DNA of 64,000 nucleotides from Cenococcum geophilum 1.58 (GCA_001692895.1 KV748207.1:310001-374000), one strand, 5' to 3'; shown: positions 48,352-58,969, numbered from the stretch's first letter. Translations and numbers: made by a program. Notes: generated by a model from the sequence alone, not told the origin.

Positions 48352-48374
48352 AACTTTAACCAGCAGTTAAAGTT
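48352..48374 (+). other. Conserved 3' hairpin (Gy-1)
   Basis: AACTTTAAC / CAGCA / GTTAAAGTT with flanks GATATCCAGA and TTAATTGGTTGA, 165 nt from the 3' LTR. Confidence 0.8.
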
Positions 48375-48539
48375 ATTTAATTGGTTGAATTTTTAGATGC
48401 CAAGCCCTATTATATAATATTATTTTAAGCCTTTAGCAATACCCCCCTTTTCTTCTTTTCTATACCTTAAGTGTCCCTTCTATATATATATAGTAATCAC
48501 AGCGTTACCGGAGCTCCGCCTCTATAAAAGGGGGGGTAA

Positions 48540-48732
48540 TATTACGGAACCCTACCGTAGGGGCCTTTATAGGAGAGCCCCGTGCTCTTATATACACCTT
48601 ACGTATAGCTTATATCAGCTACGCGTAGGTATATTACCTCCTTACGCCCTTAACCCTTACGATTAATCGCGTAATGTCTTATAGACTCCTTAAATACATA
48701 CGCTTTATAGCTACTACCCCCGTCCCGTAACA
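48540..48732 (+). repeat. Gy-1 3' LTR (193 bp), preceded by polypurine tract 48525-48536
   Basis: Near copy of 7852-8044 at full length. The AAAAGGGGGGG tract lies just upstream. Confidence 0.92.
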
Positions 48733-48737
48733 CCGAC

Positions 48738-49090
48738 CTTAAATTAACTTACGCAGCTTAAATAGAATGGGGTATACTATATATAGTAACTTCTAAAGAC
48801 GGTTAGGTTATAGAGTTCGCCTAAAAGGACGCTAATATAGTGCTTTTTATAAGCATAGTTGACGACGGTAAGTATTATATCCTATTTTGCACTTTATATA
48901 CTAATAATATTATATATCGCTAGGTCAATTAATAAAGAAAGCTAACTAAAAACGTCCTCTTTTTACCTAAACTAGTGCCCAAATAACTTGTAAAGTCTTT
49001 AGTAATAAAGTAGTTAAGACACTACGCATTCCTACCTTTATTTTCTACTATAATCTATATATAGGCGGTATAGATATTACGGATCTATTA
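48738..49090 (+). pseudogene. piggyBac-like transposase, 3' part
   Basis: Joins 7851 in frame when Gy-1 and one TSD copy are removed. It reads VTSKDG, KDANIVLFISIVDDGKY and, after a frame change near 49000, VVKTLRIPTFIFYYN and GGIDITDLLA. The last motif matches the conserved YNxxMGGVDxADQLR segment of piggyBac transposases. The C-terminal zinc-binding tail is missing; sequence changes to an unrelated repeat tract at about 49092. Confidence 0.7.
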
Positions 49091-49091
49091 G

Positions 49092-49312
49092 CATTTTGTT
49101 AGGGTGCTAAAATCCTAGAGGCCTCCTAATAGGATTTTAATTATCCTAGAGGTCCTAAAGGTCCTAGTAGGCTCCTAATAGGCTTTTAGCAGGATTTTAA
49201 TTTTCCTAATTTTCCTAGTTATTCTAATAGGCTCCTACTAGGATCTTTAATTTTCCTAATCGTCTTATTAGGGTCCTATTAGGTCCTAATAGGAAATTAT
49301 TATTTCCTAATC
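49092..49312. repeat. CCTAATAGG / TTTTCCTA repeat tract
   Basis: Dense imperfect copies of CCTAATAGG, CCTAGTAGG and AATTTTCCTA. The same motifs resume after Gy-4F (55515-55560: CCTATTAGG, CTAGTAGG), so the tract was split by that insertion. It begins TGTTAGGG right where the piggyBac reading ends. It may be the 3' part of the Gy-5 relic. Confidence 0.6.
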
Positions 49313-49525
49313 CGTTATAGCTTATATAAATACCTCTAAACTAAAGCTTATAAAATGCTATATTATAAAGATACTCAGCTATATTATAAAGATACTAAGC
49401 TAAGGAGAAGAGGAGAGGTATATATAGGAGGTAGAGACGTAATATATACACATTATAACGCTAAGTCCTTAGCCAAACCCCTAACTAGGCTCCCTGTCTA
49501 GGTTATATATTATAATACCATAATA
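49313..49525 (-). repeat. Gy-4F 3' LTR, with an internal 21-bp duplication
   Basis: 213 bp against 192 bp for the 5' LTR. The difference is one extra copy of the GATACT(C/A)AGC-TATATTATAAA segment near 49365-49400. Otherwise the two LTRs are homologous end to end. Confidence 0.85.
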
Positions 49526-49707
49526 TTACCCCCCCCCCTTTAAAAAAAAGCCTGCCCTTAGGCTTTATTAGAAACGAAGTAAAACTAAAGAAAAGGAGAT
49601 GTAAGTGTATTTAGACTAGGTATATAAGGCGACCGTAGGTTATATAGAAGCGCTAAAGTGGAAAGGGTAGCCGTTAAAACTCTTAGCAAGGATCTAGCTA
49701 ATTAAAG

Positions 49708-49730
49708 AACTTTAACCGGCGGTTAAAGTT
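49708..49730 (-). other. Conserved 3' hairpin (Gy-4F)
   Basis: Perfect palindrome AACTTTAACC / GGC / GGTTAAAGTT, 182 nt from the LTR. Confidence 0.85.
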
Positions 49731-50944
49731 CCTAGATATTTAAAGGCCTCACGTAACGCGCAAATCTAGGTGGCCGTATGTTATAGTAGGCTTCGTTCCT
49801 TAGGCCTTAAGGCGTTCTTATCTCTATACTCTTCCGGTAACTTATTGTCTTTATTATACTAATATTCTATCTACTTGTCTAGGTACTTTAGGGGTTTAAG
49901 TAAGTTAGGGTATTAATTATAGAACTCTTTAAGCTTCTAGGGGCAGCCTATAAAGTTCTAAGCGGGGTACTAGGTTGGGTCTAGGTTATAGCCCTTTTAT
50001 TAAATATAGTATTTTAGCGCTTCTTATACTAGCTTATATACTAGTATTTCCTTAACTTCCTATTTATTGTCGCTACTAACTTAAATTGGTAGGGGAGGCT
50101 TGTTCTTCTACCTAGGTAATAGGTTACTTATAGCTTTCTATAACTTATCCGGCGAAAAAATAGGGTAAACTCTAATTAAATCTGGGAGCTTTACCTTATA
50201 TAAGTTGCCTACCTTCTTAAAGACCTTATATAGTCCTACTATCTAGTAGTCTAGCTTACGGCTAGGCCGCTTAATCCTCTAATTATTTATTATAACCTAG
50301 ACCCTATTACTGGGCGCAAAATTAGATTCCCAGCGGTGTTTGTTTGCCTACTATTCTATTAACCTTTAGGCTTTTTTTAAGTTCTTATAGGCTACCATCT
50401 AGGCCTCTTTTAAGCGCTTGGCGTACTACTAGGCCTTACTATAAAATAGTTTCTCGTGTATAATCTGGGGTTCTTTTAGTCTTTTCTAGTTAAAGCTTAT
50501 ATGGGGTAAGTAGCCTATTTCTAGCTAAATAGGGGCAAACCCTATAGAGTTATAGGGTAGGGTTGCTTGGGTATAGTCTGTTAGGGGGAGCAGTTTAGAC
50601 TAGTTGTCCTAAAAGTAGTTAATAAAGGGCTAGAGTCTCTAGTCTAAATACTAATTTATAATCTTTATCTAACTATCTGTCTAAGGGTAATACGCTATAG
50701 AGAGCTTTAGCTTAATGCTTAGGATCTAGGTAAACTCGTTCTAAAAGGTTAATATAAACTACGGCCTATAATTAGATATAATAGTATCTAGTAGTCTATA
50801 AATTTAGTAAACGTAGTAGATATATAGTAGGGGATTAAAAATGGGGGCTTGCCGAAGTAGTTAACTAGGATCATAACTATATTATATCTGTTACGGTTTA
50901 TAAGTAGTTTATAAAAGTCTATAGAGATATATTACTAGGGGCGC

Positions 50945-51045
50945 TGTAACGTGGCCCGCCTCCACGTCGCCATACGGCCAAAAAGACTGAGAGTGCTTGC
51001 GAACTTGTCGCAAGCGCGGCGGGACCTAATATATATACTCTTACA
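50945..51045. mobile_element. 101-bp TG...CA insertion with 5-bp TSD (miniature solo LTR)
   Basis: Begins TGTAACG and ends CTCTTACA. GGCGC is duplicated exactly on both sides (50940-50944, 51046-51050). Absent from the homologous positions in Gy-2 and Gy-4. CpG-rich and apparently unmutated, with an ATATATATACTC box near its end. It is shorter than typical fungal LTRs. Confidence 0.8.
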
Positions 51046-53884
51046 GGCGCTCTAGTATTAAGAGCGGTTTTAGTAGTCCTGGGGTCTTATCTTATAGAAT
51101 TATAGCTCTTTAGTAGTCGTCATAGTTCCGTATATATTAGTTAATATTTATAGCCATCCTAGGCTAGTAGTAGCGGCCACTAATAATTTTATAGGTTTTA
51201 TTCTTACTAGGGTATACCATAGAGACTTAGTAATAGGCTTCGCGAATTAGTTTAGTTTATAGATTGTTAATATTAGGGATTATAAGCCGCTCTTAATATA
51301 GGAGCAATCCTTCCTCCGTTTTAAAATTAGGGTTTTCTTTTATAGCTTAATTATAGAGGGCCTTTAAGGCGTTAACCGTGCGGTTTATAGTTAGGAGGCA
51401 GTTAATTAGCCCTATTAGTTCGTCTAAGGACTCCTTTATTAGTACTAGCTCGTTTTACTAGAAGTCTAGCTCCTTAAGGATTCGTAGGTTAAGCTATTTA
51501 GGATAGAGAAGCGCGCGCGTCTGGTATTAGGTCTTTAGCTTATCCTAAGGTCCTATATCTTATTCTCTTTAAGTTAGGGTATTAGCCTTAGAGTTTTACT
51601 TACTAGAATAATATATAATTATAAAGAAAAATTAGAAGAGTACTTTAGCCTACTAGGCTTACTATTTAGTAAGCTGCTTTATAGTTATAAAGTACTTTAA
51701 GGCCTTATAATCTATATATATCTTAATCTAGAAGTTTATACCTTTAAGCTTTACACACTATTAGGATAGTAATTAAATAATAGCTAGCATTTCTTTATTA
51801 TATATTTTATAGTTATACTTAGCTAGGTCTATTACTTTTAAGAAAAAGGTAATAGGGTATTATTCGCCGTCCTAATATAGCTGTAATAGGATTCCCGCTA
51901 TAACTTCGTTAGAAGCATTTATTTTTAATATTAATTTAAGGTTTAGGTTATAGTAATAAAGGATTAAAGAAGAGATAAGCCGCTCTTTTAACTCTTTAAA
52001 GGCTTTTATATAGTTACTATTAAAGATAAAGGGTGTGTCTTTCTGGGTAAGTTATATAAGAGGCTTAGCTATAACTTTATAGTTATAAATAAACTAGTAA
52101 TAGAAGTTATAAAAACTAAGGAAGGACTAGATCCCTTTTATAGTATAAAGGGGTTTCTAGTTATAGATTACTTTAACCTTCTTAAAATTAACTTTAATTC
52201 CTTCTATAGTAATAATAAACCTAAGGTACATTATATATTTTACTTTAAATTTGCATTTCTTAATATTAACTTATAAGCCTACGTTCTATAGTCTCTCTAG
52301 GACCTTCTTTATATAAACTTTATACTTAAGTTTATCGTCTAAGTATATAAGGATATTGTCTAGGTAAGCTATACAGAACTTATTAAGGTAGTTAAAAAGG
52401 ACATCATTTATATACCTTTGGTATATAGCTAGCCCATTTATTAATCTAAAAGGAAGGACTTTATATTTATAGGACCTATAATAGGTATAGAACGTTATTA
52501 AATCTTTAGATGCAGGGTCTATCCTAATTTAGTAGAAAGCTTGGCGGATATTAAGTTTAGTAAAGATCTTTACCTAACTTAGATATATAAAGGTCTCGTT
52601 AATTAAAGGAATGGGATACTAATCCTTTTAAGTAATAGCGTTTAGCTTTTAATAGTTAATATAGAAACGAAGGCCTCTATTAGGCTTTTTTATAAATAGA
52701 ATATGGGAAGTAAAAGAGGCCTGGCTTGGCTTAATAAACCCTTTATTAAGGTTCTTAATTAAGTACTACTTTATTACTTTTAGCTTATCCGTTAATTATT
52801 AGTATAGAGGGCTATATTTTAGCGAGTTATTAGCTTTTAATTAAATCTTATAATTATATATCTAGTAAGGAGGTAACTTATTTAAAGCCGCCTTTAAGAA
52901 TACATTCTTATATCCCGCATAAATAGTAGGGAGGAGGCGTTTAACTAGTTCCTTATTAGTTTCCTTAGCTAGCCCTTCCTCCCTCTTATTAATAATCTAG
53001 TTAATTTTATATAAGCTAGTTGTAAAGACCTTATTATCCCTCCTATATATATTAAAATAGAAAGCTATAGCGCTAATTGCCGTAATATCTACTATAGGGG
53101 GGTCGCGTAATAATAGGGGTATATAGGACCTTAGGGGCTTCTAGGGTAAAGGTGTTATTATTACTCCTTTTAGCTCCTGTCGCATCTTTTAGAGGTTATC
53201 TCTTATATCCTATTAGTATATTCTCTTCCATATTAGTTAAATCTGCGTAATTTAGACGTTATCTACGTCGCTATCTATCCCGCTACGGTATATAGAGTCT
53301 TTATTAACCATAGCGCTCTAGGGAAGTATCTTTATTAGTATAAAAGAGTTCCTTCCGGCCTTATAACGGGCATCTTCTTAGGTAAAGGCTAGGTCACGGT
53401 CCCTAATATCCTACTAATAGGTAGCGTTAGCCCTTACGGCTAGTGTCTTGCAGTTAGTTTAGATTTCCCTAATAAAAGAAGGTAATTTTGGTCTATCCTC
53501 TAGCTAGACAAATTGTCTTTATCGTATATTTAGCCAAATATTAAAATAGGATATCTATTTTCGGCTAAGGATTATATTATAGGACCTTAGGTCTAGGATA
53601 CAAAAGGGGATACTATACTAGTATCGTCCGTTAAGAGTAATATACAACTTTAGGATATAGGTAACCGGCTTACCGGCCTAACTATTATATCCTCTTATTT
53701 AGATAGGCTTCTCTAGTCTAGTAGCTTTTACATTTAGAAACTTAGCAACGTTATTTATATAGGCAGTATTTATAAAGACAAAGCTATTTGCTTTAGTATT
53801 AGTGGGGGCGGTTATATTAACATTATATCTATTTTAAGATACTATATATAGAACCGTAAAGTGTTTTCCACCTATTAACTAACT

Positions 53885-55250
53885 TAAATTAATCTCTTTA
53901 AGATTAATAGGGTACCCTAGGGGGGAGTCTTTCCCTAGGGTTCTTCTTTTCCTAACTCGTTAGACGTCTCTCCTTCCTCTATCTCCTTAATATTGCCTAT
54001 ATCCTTTAGCTCTAGGCAAAATAAGGTAAAGTAACTATCTTTATTGCAGTTATAGCATATAACCGTAACAGGGTTAATTAGGGTATTGCGATAATTACTA
54101 GTTAAGGGCGTAGTATACGGCGGATTAGGCAAGGCTCGCGGATATACAGTGGTAACCGCTTTCAGAGCAAAGACTATAGTAGCTTATCTTCCTACTCTAG
54201 CTCCTATAGGTATAGTTAACGGGTTTTAGGGTCGCTTCTACTAATTAGGACAGGCGTTAATTTGCTCTAGTTCCAAATTTAACAATAGGCAATAAGCTAT
54301 AAGTCTTTTATAGTTTAGTAGGTCGTCTAAGGTTACTATAATCTTCTCTTACAGCCTAATTATTAGTTCATCGTATAGGTCCAATTAGTAATTTTTAAGG
54401 GGGACTTGGCCTTCTCCTATAAAGTATAGGAATTAAGTCTAGAATTTAGCAAAGAGTTAGTTCAGTTTTATTATTAGGCGATTATAGTTATACTAGGCAT
54501 CCCGTACTTTATTTAGGTTAACATAAATAGCAGCTAGGTGCTATAGTATCTTATTAATAAATATAAATTGGATAGGGGAATTGTCCTTAAACTTAGCTTA
54601 AAGGTGCCGTTAGGCGTCCCCTATAGTTTAACTAAAGAGGTAGAGCATTTTAGCTTCTTTAGAAAGGAAATAGTTATAGTTAATACGGAGCTTTCCTTAT
54701 ACTTAAATCCTCTAATTTTTAAAGGTAGGGTCTATCCCGTTAAATAGTAGTTAGGGGTTAGGGAGCTTAACGGACTTTAATTACTTTATTATTATATCCG
54801 TACTCTCTAGTATATTATATTTAGTTAAATAGATAGAACAACTAGGACTTTTAGAAGAGGGAGCTAAGCTACTTTATAGGGCTATAAGGCTATCTAGGAT
54901 CTCTTATAGGGTCTTCTATATGCTTTAAGCTTAAAGATAATCGGCTTCCTAATTAGCCGTTAGGGCATAAATCTATTTATATACGTCTATAATATTATTA
55001 TTATCTTTAATTTCGGATCCTAATTAAATCTTATGTTCTTCTTAGGTTAGGGCAGCTCTTTTAAATAAGCTCGCTTTAGGTGCCATCATTAGCTTCCTAA
55101 GGTTTATTAGTATTATACGCTTTAGTTTTAATTCTAGGGGTATAGGTCTAGTCCTATCTAGCTAATAAAGTGGGATATTATAAAGGCCTTCCCAGGGAGT
55201 ATAGAGTTGTTTTAGTGTCTAAGTATAGCGCGTTAACGCGTTATTATAGA
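53885..55250 (-). pseudogene. Gy-4F gag
   Basis: Minus-strand reading includes the best-preserved zinc knuckle of the family near 54060-54010 (VICYNCNKDSYFTLFC), followed by LELKDIGNIKEIEEGETSNE. The open stretch at 54132-53935 (65 codons) is this C-terminal gag part. The upstream capsid part is broken by stops. Confidence 0.82.
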
Positions 55251-55317
55251 CGAAGTTTCTTTTAGGGTGGGATATTATTAGGGCCTTCCCAGGCAGTATA
55301 GGGTAAGCTTAGTATAA

Positions 55318-55509
55318 TATTATGGCTCGAATAAATGCCTCTAAACCAAAGCTTATAGAATGCTATATTACGAAGATACTAAGCTAAGAAGAAGAGGAGA
55401 GGTATATATAGGAGGTAGAGACGTAATATATACGCGTTATAACGCCAAGTCCTTAGCTAAACCCCTAACTAGGCTTCCTGTCCAGGTTACGCGTTACAAT
55501 ACCGTAACA
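55318..55509 (-). repeat. Gy-4F 5' LTR (192 bp)
   Basis: In element sense it opens TGTTACGGTATTG. A TATATATA box stands 25 nt before AGCTTAGTAT (complement of 55376-55385), which pairs with the primer site at 55306-55315. From AGCTTAGTAT to the end it matches the Gy-4 LTR; upstream it does not. Confidence 0.92.
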
Positions 55510-55514
55510 TAATC

Positions 55515-57190
55515 ATCCTATTAGGTTTCTAGTAGGATAGATGCCGTATCTAATAGAGTTATAATTTCCATTACTAAACCTTACTTTATAGCGGTCTTAA
55601 TCTTTACCTCTAATATAACTATTCTAAGATTTATATACTCCTAGTAAGCTGCCTTTATTACCTTATTATTAGTAAATATATCGCCTATATTAAATTTATC
55701 GTCCTTAATATCTAATTTACGTAGTAGTTTATTAGTTCCTCTAAACTCTAGTATCTTTAGCTTTTATAACTAATAGCTTACGCTATACTTAGTATTCTTA
55801 TAAATTTAGCATATATTATTATAATAAAACGCAAAATAATTAATTAAATATTCTTTTGTTCCTTATAGTATACTATTATCCCTTTATATATATATGTTTT
55901 CTACTAATTTAGTCCCCCTTACTGTATAGTAATGCTACTATTCTCTATAGTCTTTAGCGTAGTAACCCTATTTTCCGCAATTTATATAAGCTCCCTTTTT
56001 AAACCATTTTTCCTATTATAGAGTCCGCTTAAACATCTTCTGCTACTAAGATCCCTAGTTTAGCCTCTACTTTTTAAACCTTTAATTACTTAAACCTTAT
56101 TCCTTAGGTTTTTATAGTTTCTTTAATACCGCTTAGGTCTATTAGCTCTCCGCTATACTATAGTTTCTATATTTATTATTATAGTTTATATAATTATAGT
56201 AACCTATCTAGCTCTCTTTTGGCTCGTTCACTTTAATAAATCCTATTATCTACTTTAATTACTTATTTAATTAGTGTCCTTATATCGTTTAGGTCTTCTA
56301 TAGCTATTATTACTATTTATACTTTTACCTTTAACCCTTATTAGTACCACGCCATTAACGCCTTTTTATTCTATTTGGTTTGCGTTATATAGGTCTAAAA
56401 CTATATTATATAGTCTATTACTAATCCTTATTAGGTAAGCTCTCGTAGCTTCCTTTTAGCTGTTACTTCTGCCTTTAGATCGCCGTATATTTAGGTAAGT
56501 CTACTTATAAATCCTTTTTAGCTTAAGAACATATACTTAACCTCGCTATTAGCGGTGGTTAGTCTATTAGTTTCATACTCCGTTAAATACGGTTTAAACT
56601 ACTTAAGTGCTCGTCCCGTTAAGAACAATCCTACGTACGCTACTTAATCTGCCATAATAGGTAACTTTATACCTTTGTTCCTAATTTTAAGTCTTATTTA
56701 TATTAGGAACCCTTTAAGTTTAATTTTCTTACTATTAAACCTTTTAATGGATGGTATCTTAATCCTTAACACCTCTATCTTATTAATTCTTGCCTTTATA
56801 GCCTAACCATTCTGTCACGGCACTGACCTGACACGTTGTTATGATTCAGTGTTGTCATGACACGAGCACGGACCTGACCCCTGAGCGACGTGTATATATA
56901 CCACCTCACCTCCTACATAGATCCTCACACGACATCGTTTGTCAATCATATACAGTCACCTCGTACATCGTACCTTAACAGTCCGCACGTACTGTGACAC
57001 ATTCCCTATAAGTTAGTTGACTACCGCTTAAAGCTATTCCATAGTTACTACTCTTAAATCGCCCTCGCCTATACTAGTGTCTCCTTCCGTTTCTAAGGAA
57101 GTTATTACTATAGGTAGCGTTATGGTTAGTGCTTTTAGTAGTATATTGTTAAACTTCTTTTACCGTAACTATAGTAGTAAATATATAACG
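55515..57190 (-). pseudogene. Gy-5: Ty3/gypsy gag relic (split by a solo LTR)
   Basis: Minus-strand reading with stops ignored gives the retrotransposon gag signature: IKLPIMADQVAYVGLFLTGR, ALK.FKPYLTEYETN, RLTQIYGDLKAEVTAKRKLR and ELTQ. A zinc-knuckle-like YINCGKQGYYAKDYR follows near 55990. It differs from the gag of all other elements here. No protease or RT follows; only the repeat tract (49092-49312, across Gy-4F) lies downstream. LTRs were not identified. Confidence 0.7.
56813..56999. mobile_element. Solo LTR, 187 bp, little mutated
   Basis: TGTCACGG at one end, CTGTGACA at the other, with a perfect CATTC duplication on both sides (56808-56812, 57000-57004). CpG-rich, in contrast to its surroundings. 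Contains GTATATATACC near 56890, a likely TATA box. Inserted in the Gy-5 gag. Confidence 0.87.
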
Positions 57191-58969
57191 GGGCCTTATA
57201 GGAAATACTACGGTAGACCTTAACAATGGGCTTAGGTATATAGGTATAGAATAGTTAATAATATAAACAACTAGTAGAGTGGTTGCCTAATAGATTAACT
57301 CTAATTATATTTTAAAATTTACTATAAAAAGAAGAACTATCTGGGTAGGGACTGTGGTCCTTTAAATACACAACCGTACTCCTAAGAAATCCTCCTTATA
57401 CGTGATATACGCGTACTCTATCTACTCTATTGCGGATTATATAGATTATATAGATTACACAGATTATATTATATAACCTCGCTTACTATTCCTCGTCGCA
57501 TGGTTCTATCGGTTCTATCCTAAACCGTACTTCTATTAACTAACTGGCTGCTTTTAACTCTTCTCCTAGCAGTTGTAATATCGTACTTAAAGCGTCCGTA
57601 ATAATAACGGCTAAAGAAACTCTAAAGAAACCAGATAAATTTAATATGTTCTTCTTAGGACCACTAAGGCTAAGGGATACTTATTCTATAGACATGAGTA
57701 TATAGGTTAATACTAATAGCTTCTCCTGTATCTAGTTGTGATTAATAGTTTTAATTATACGCTATATTTCTTATAGAAGAGCAACCTAAAATACTAACTA
57801 GCTTATTAACAGCCTTATATAACCTCCACTATTATTATAACACTAGGTGCGACTTTTTAGAGAAGCTTAGGCTTTAAACTTTAGCTTAACGCCCTCTACC
57901 TAAGACTACTTATTCTCTAAGTATAAATTTACTCTCCTTATTAACTATACAACTATAAGCACACCTTAATACTTAATAAGTATTTACTGGTTACTAACCC
58001 ACTATGCCCTTATATATAATTCTCCCTATTAATACCACATTAGTACTACTCCCTTTTAAACCCTTTCTATTGCCTAGGACCCTTTCTTTAAACTTTAATA
58101 TCTACCTTAAGGCTTAAAAAGCCCTACTTTCTATCCCTTCCTTCCTCTTCCTTAACTCCCTATTGATTTTGGCAGCCTTATTCTCTCTACGGTATACTAA
58201 TACCTAACGATTTTACGCACTATAAGAAACGAATTAGTAGAAAGTTAGGCTGTGATGGAGTAATTCGCATATATTTGTTGGAGTACTCTACTTATAATTG
58301 TGATTTATTATGGCTTTTATTGCGATTCTTTATTACTATAGCATTAGACAATACCAGCGCAGCGCATTATTTAATAACGTGGATGACTTAGATTATGGGT
58401 AATAGATAAGATAATAGATAATATAGAGCGTAGAGCGGAGTAGCTCCGTAACTCTAAACTGGGATAGTTAAGGAAGGCAGAGAGTAGGGTTATTCGGATA
58501 AGAGTATAGACTAAGTGCGTTATTTCTGCACAGCCTTAAGCATATACAGCTAAGCCGCTTCTCCCTAAAATTGCATCTCTCCCTAAGATTGGCTTTCCTA
58601 AACTAAGAGCGTTCCTCTAAGATTAGTGCTTCTAAATTTAAAAAACTCTTTTATAACTTGTTTGTGCACTATCTAATACCTATTTTAGGTTAGCGTAAGT
58701 ATAATAGGACTTTTCTCGCAGTGAGGCCAAAACTTATTTATGGATAGTAACGCTATATTATATAGTAATTAGTCAGCTAATACATAAGGAGATTGCCTCT
58801 AACTTACGTGAATAATGGCATAGAGGTTCTTTTAAGTTGCAATTTCCCTAAATAATAAAGACCCTATTTAACTCTAGTGCTAGTATATATTTACTTATAC
58901 TATAAAGATACCTATAACTATCTACAAAGTAAGGTTAGAGTTTTATGCACTATATATATATAATATAGC
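57191..58969. other. AT-rich RIP-altered sequence without a recognisable gene
   Basis: Probably includes the 5' part of the Gy-5 relic and an unidentified element. A short GATTATATA tandem repeat lies at about 57434-57472. The patch 58330-58500 is slightly less AT-rich. No family was recognised in any frame. Confidence 0.5.

Larger units (their letters stand above)
7852..48732 (+). mobile_element. Gy-1: Ty3/gypsy chromovirus, host of most of the nest
   Basis: A plus-strand LTR retrotransposon about 6.3 kb long without its insertions, spread over 41 kb. Own parts: 5' LTR 7852-8044, leader 8045-8240, gag 30181-30981 and 43556-44300, pol 44300-48250, polypurine tract and 3' LTR 48540-48732. Both LTRs are 193 bp. 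Flanks are CTAAC (7847-7851) and CCGAC (48733-48737), which differ only by C/T and G/A, so I read them as one RIP-altered duplication. Reading frames continue across the Gy-2 and Gy-4 insertion points once one TSD copy is dropped. The insertion split a piggyBac gene. Confidence 0.85.
49540..53880 (-). pseudogene. Gy-4F pol
   Basis: Minus-strand homologue of Gy-4 pol: chromodomain and integrase in 49800-51300, RNase H 51500-51950, RT with the YLDD/YLDN region near 52360, protease 53300-53870. The hairpin at 49708-49730 lies between pol and the polypurine tract. Stops are mostly at Gln/Trp sites. A 101-bp insertion splits the integrase at 50945. Confidence 0.82.
49313..55509 (-). mobile_element. 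Gy-4F: full-length Gy-4-like chromovirus with a different U3
   Basis: LTRs 49313-49525 and 55318-55509, minus orientation, flanked by a perfect TAATC duplication (49308-49312, 55510-55514). Internal order in element sense: primer site (55306-55315), gag, zinc knuckle, protease, RT, RNase H, integrase, chromodomain, hairpin, polypurine tract (49529-49545). The interior closely follows Gy-4, and the LTR matches Gy-4 only in its R-U5 part. One 101-bp insertion sits in the integrase region. Confidence 0.9.

Noticed and set aside
49092..49312. An LTR beginning TGTTAGGG at the piggyBac break
   Set aside because: I found no second copy and no matching end to the right, so only a repeat tract is reported.
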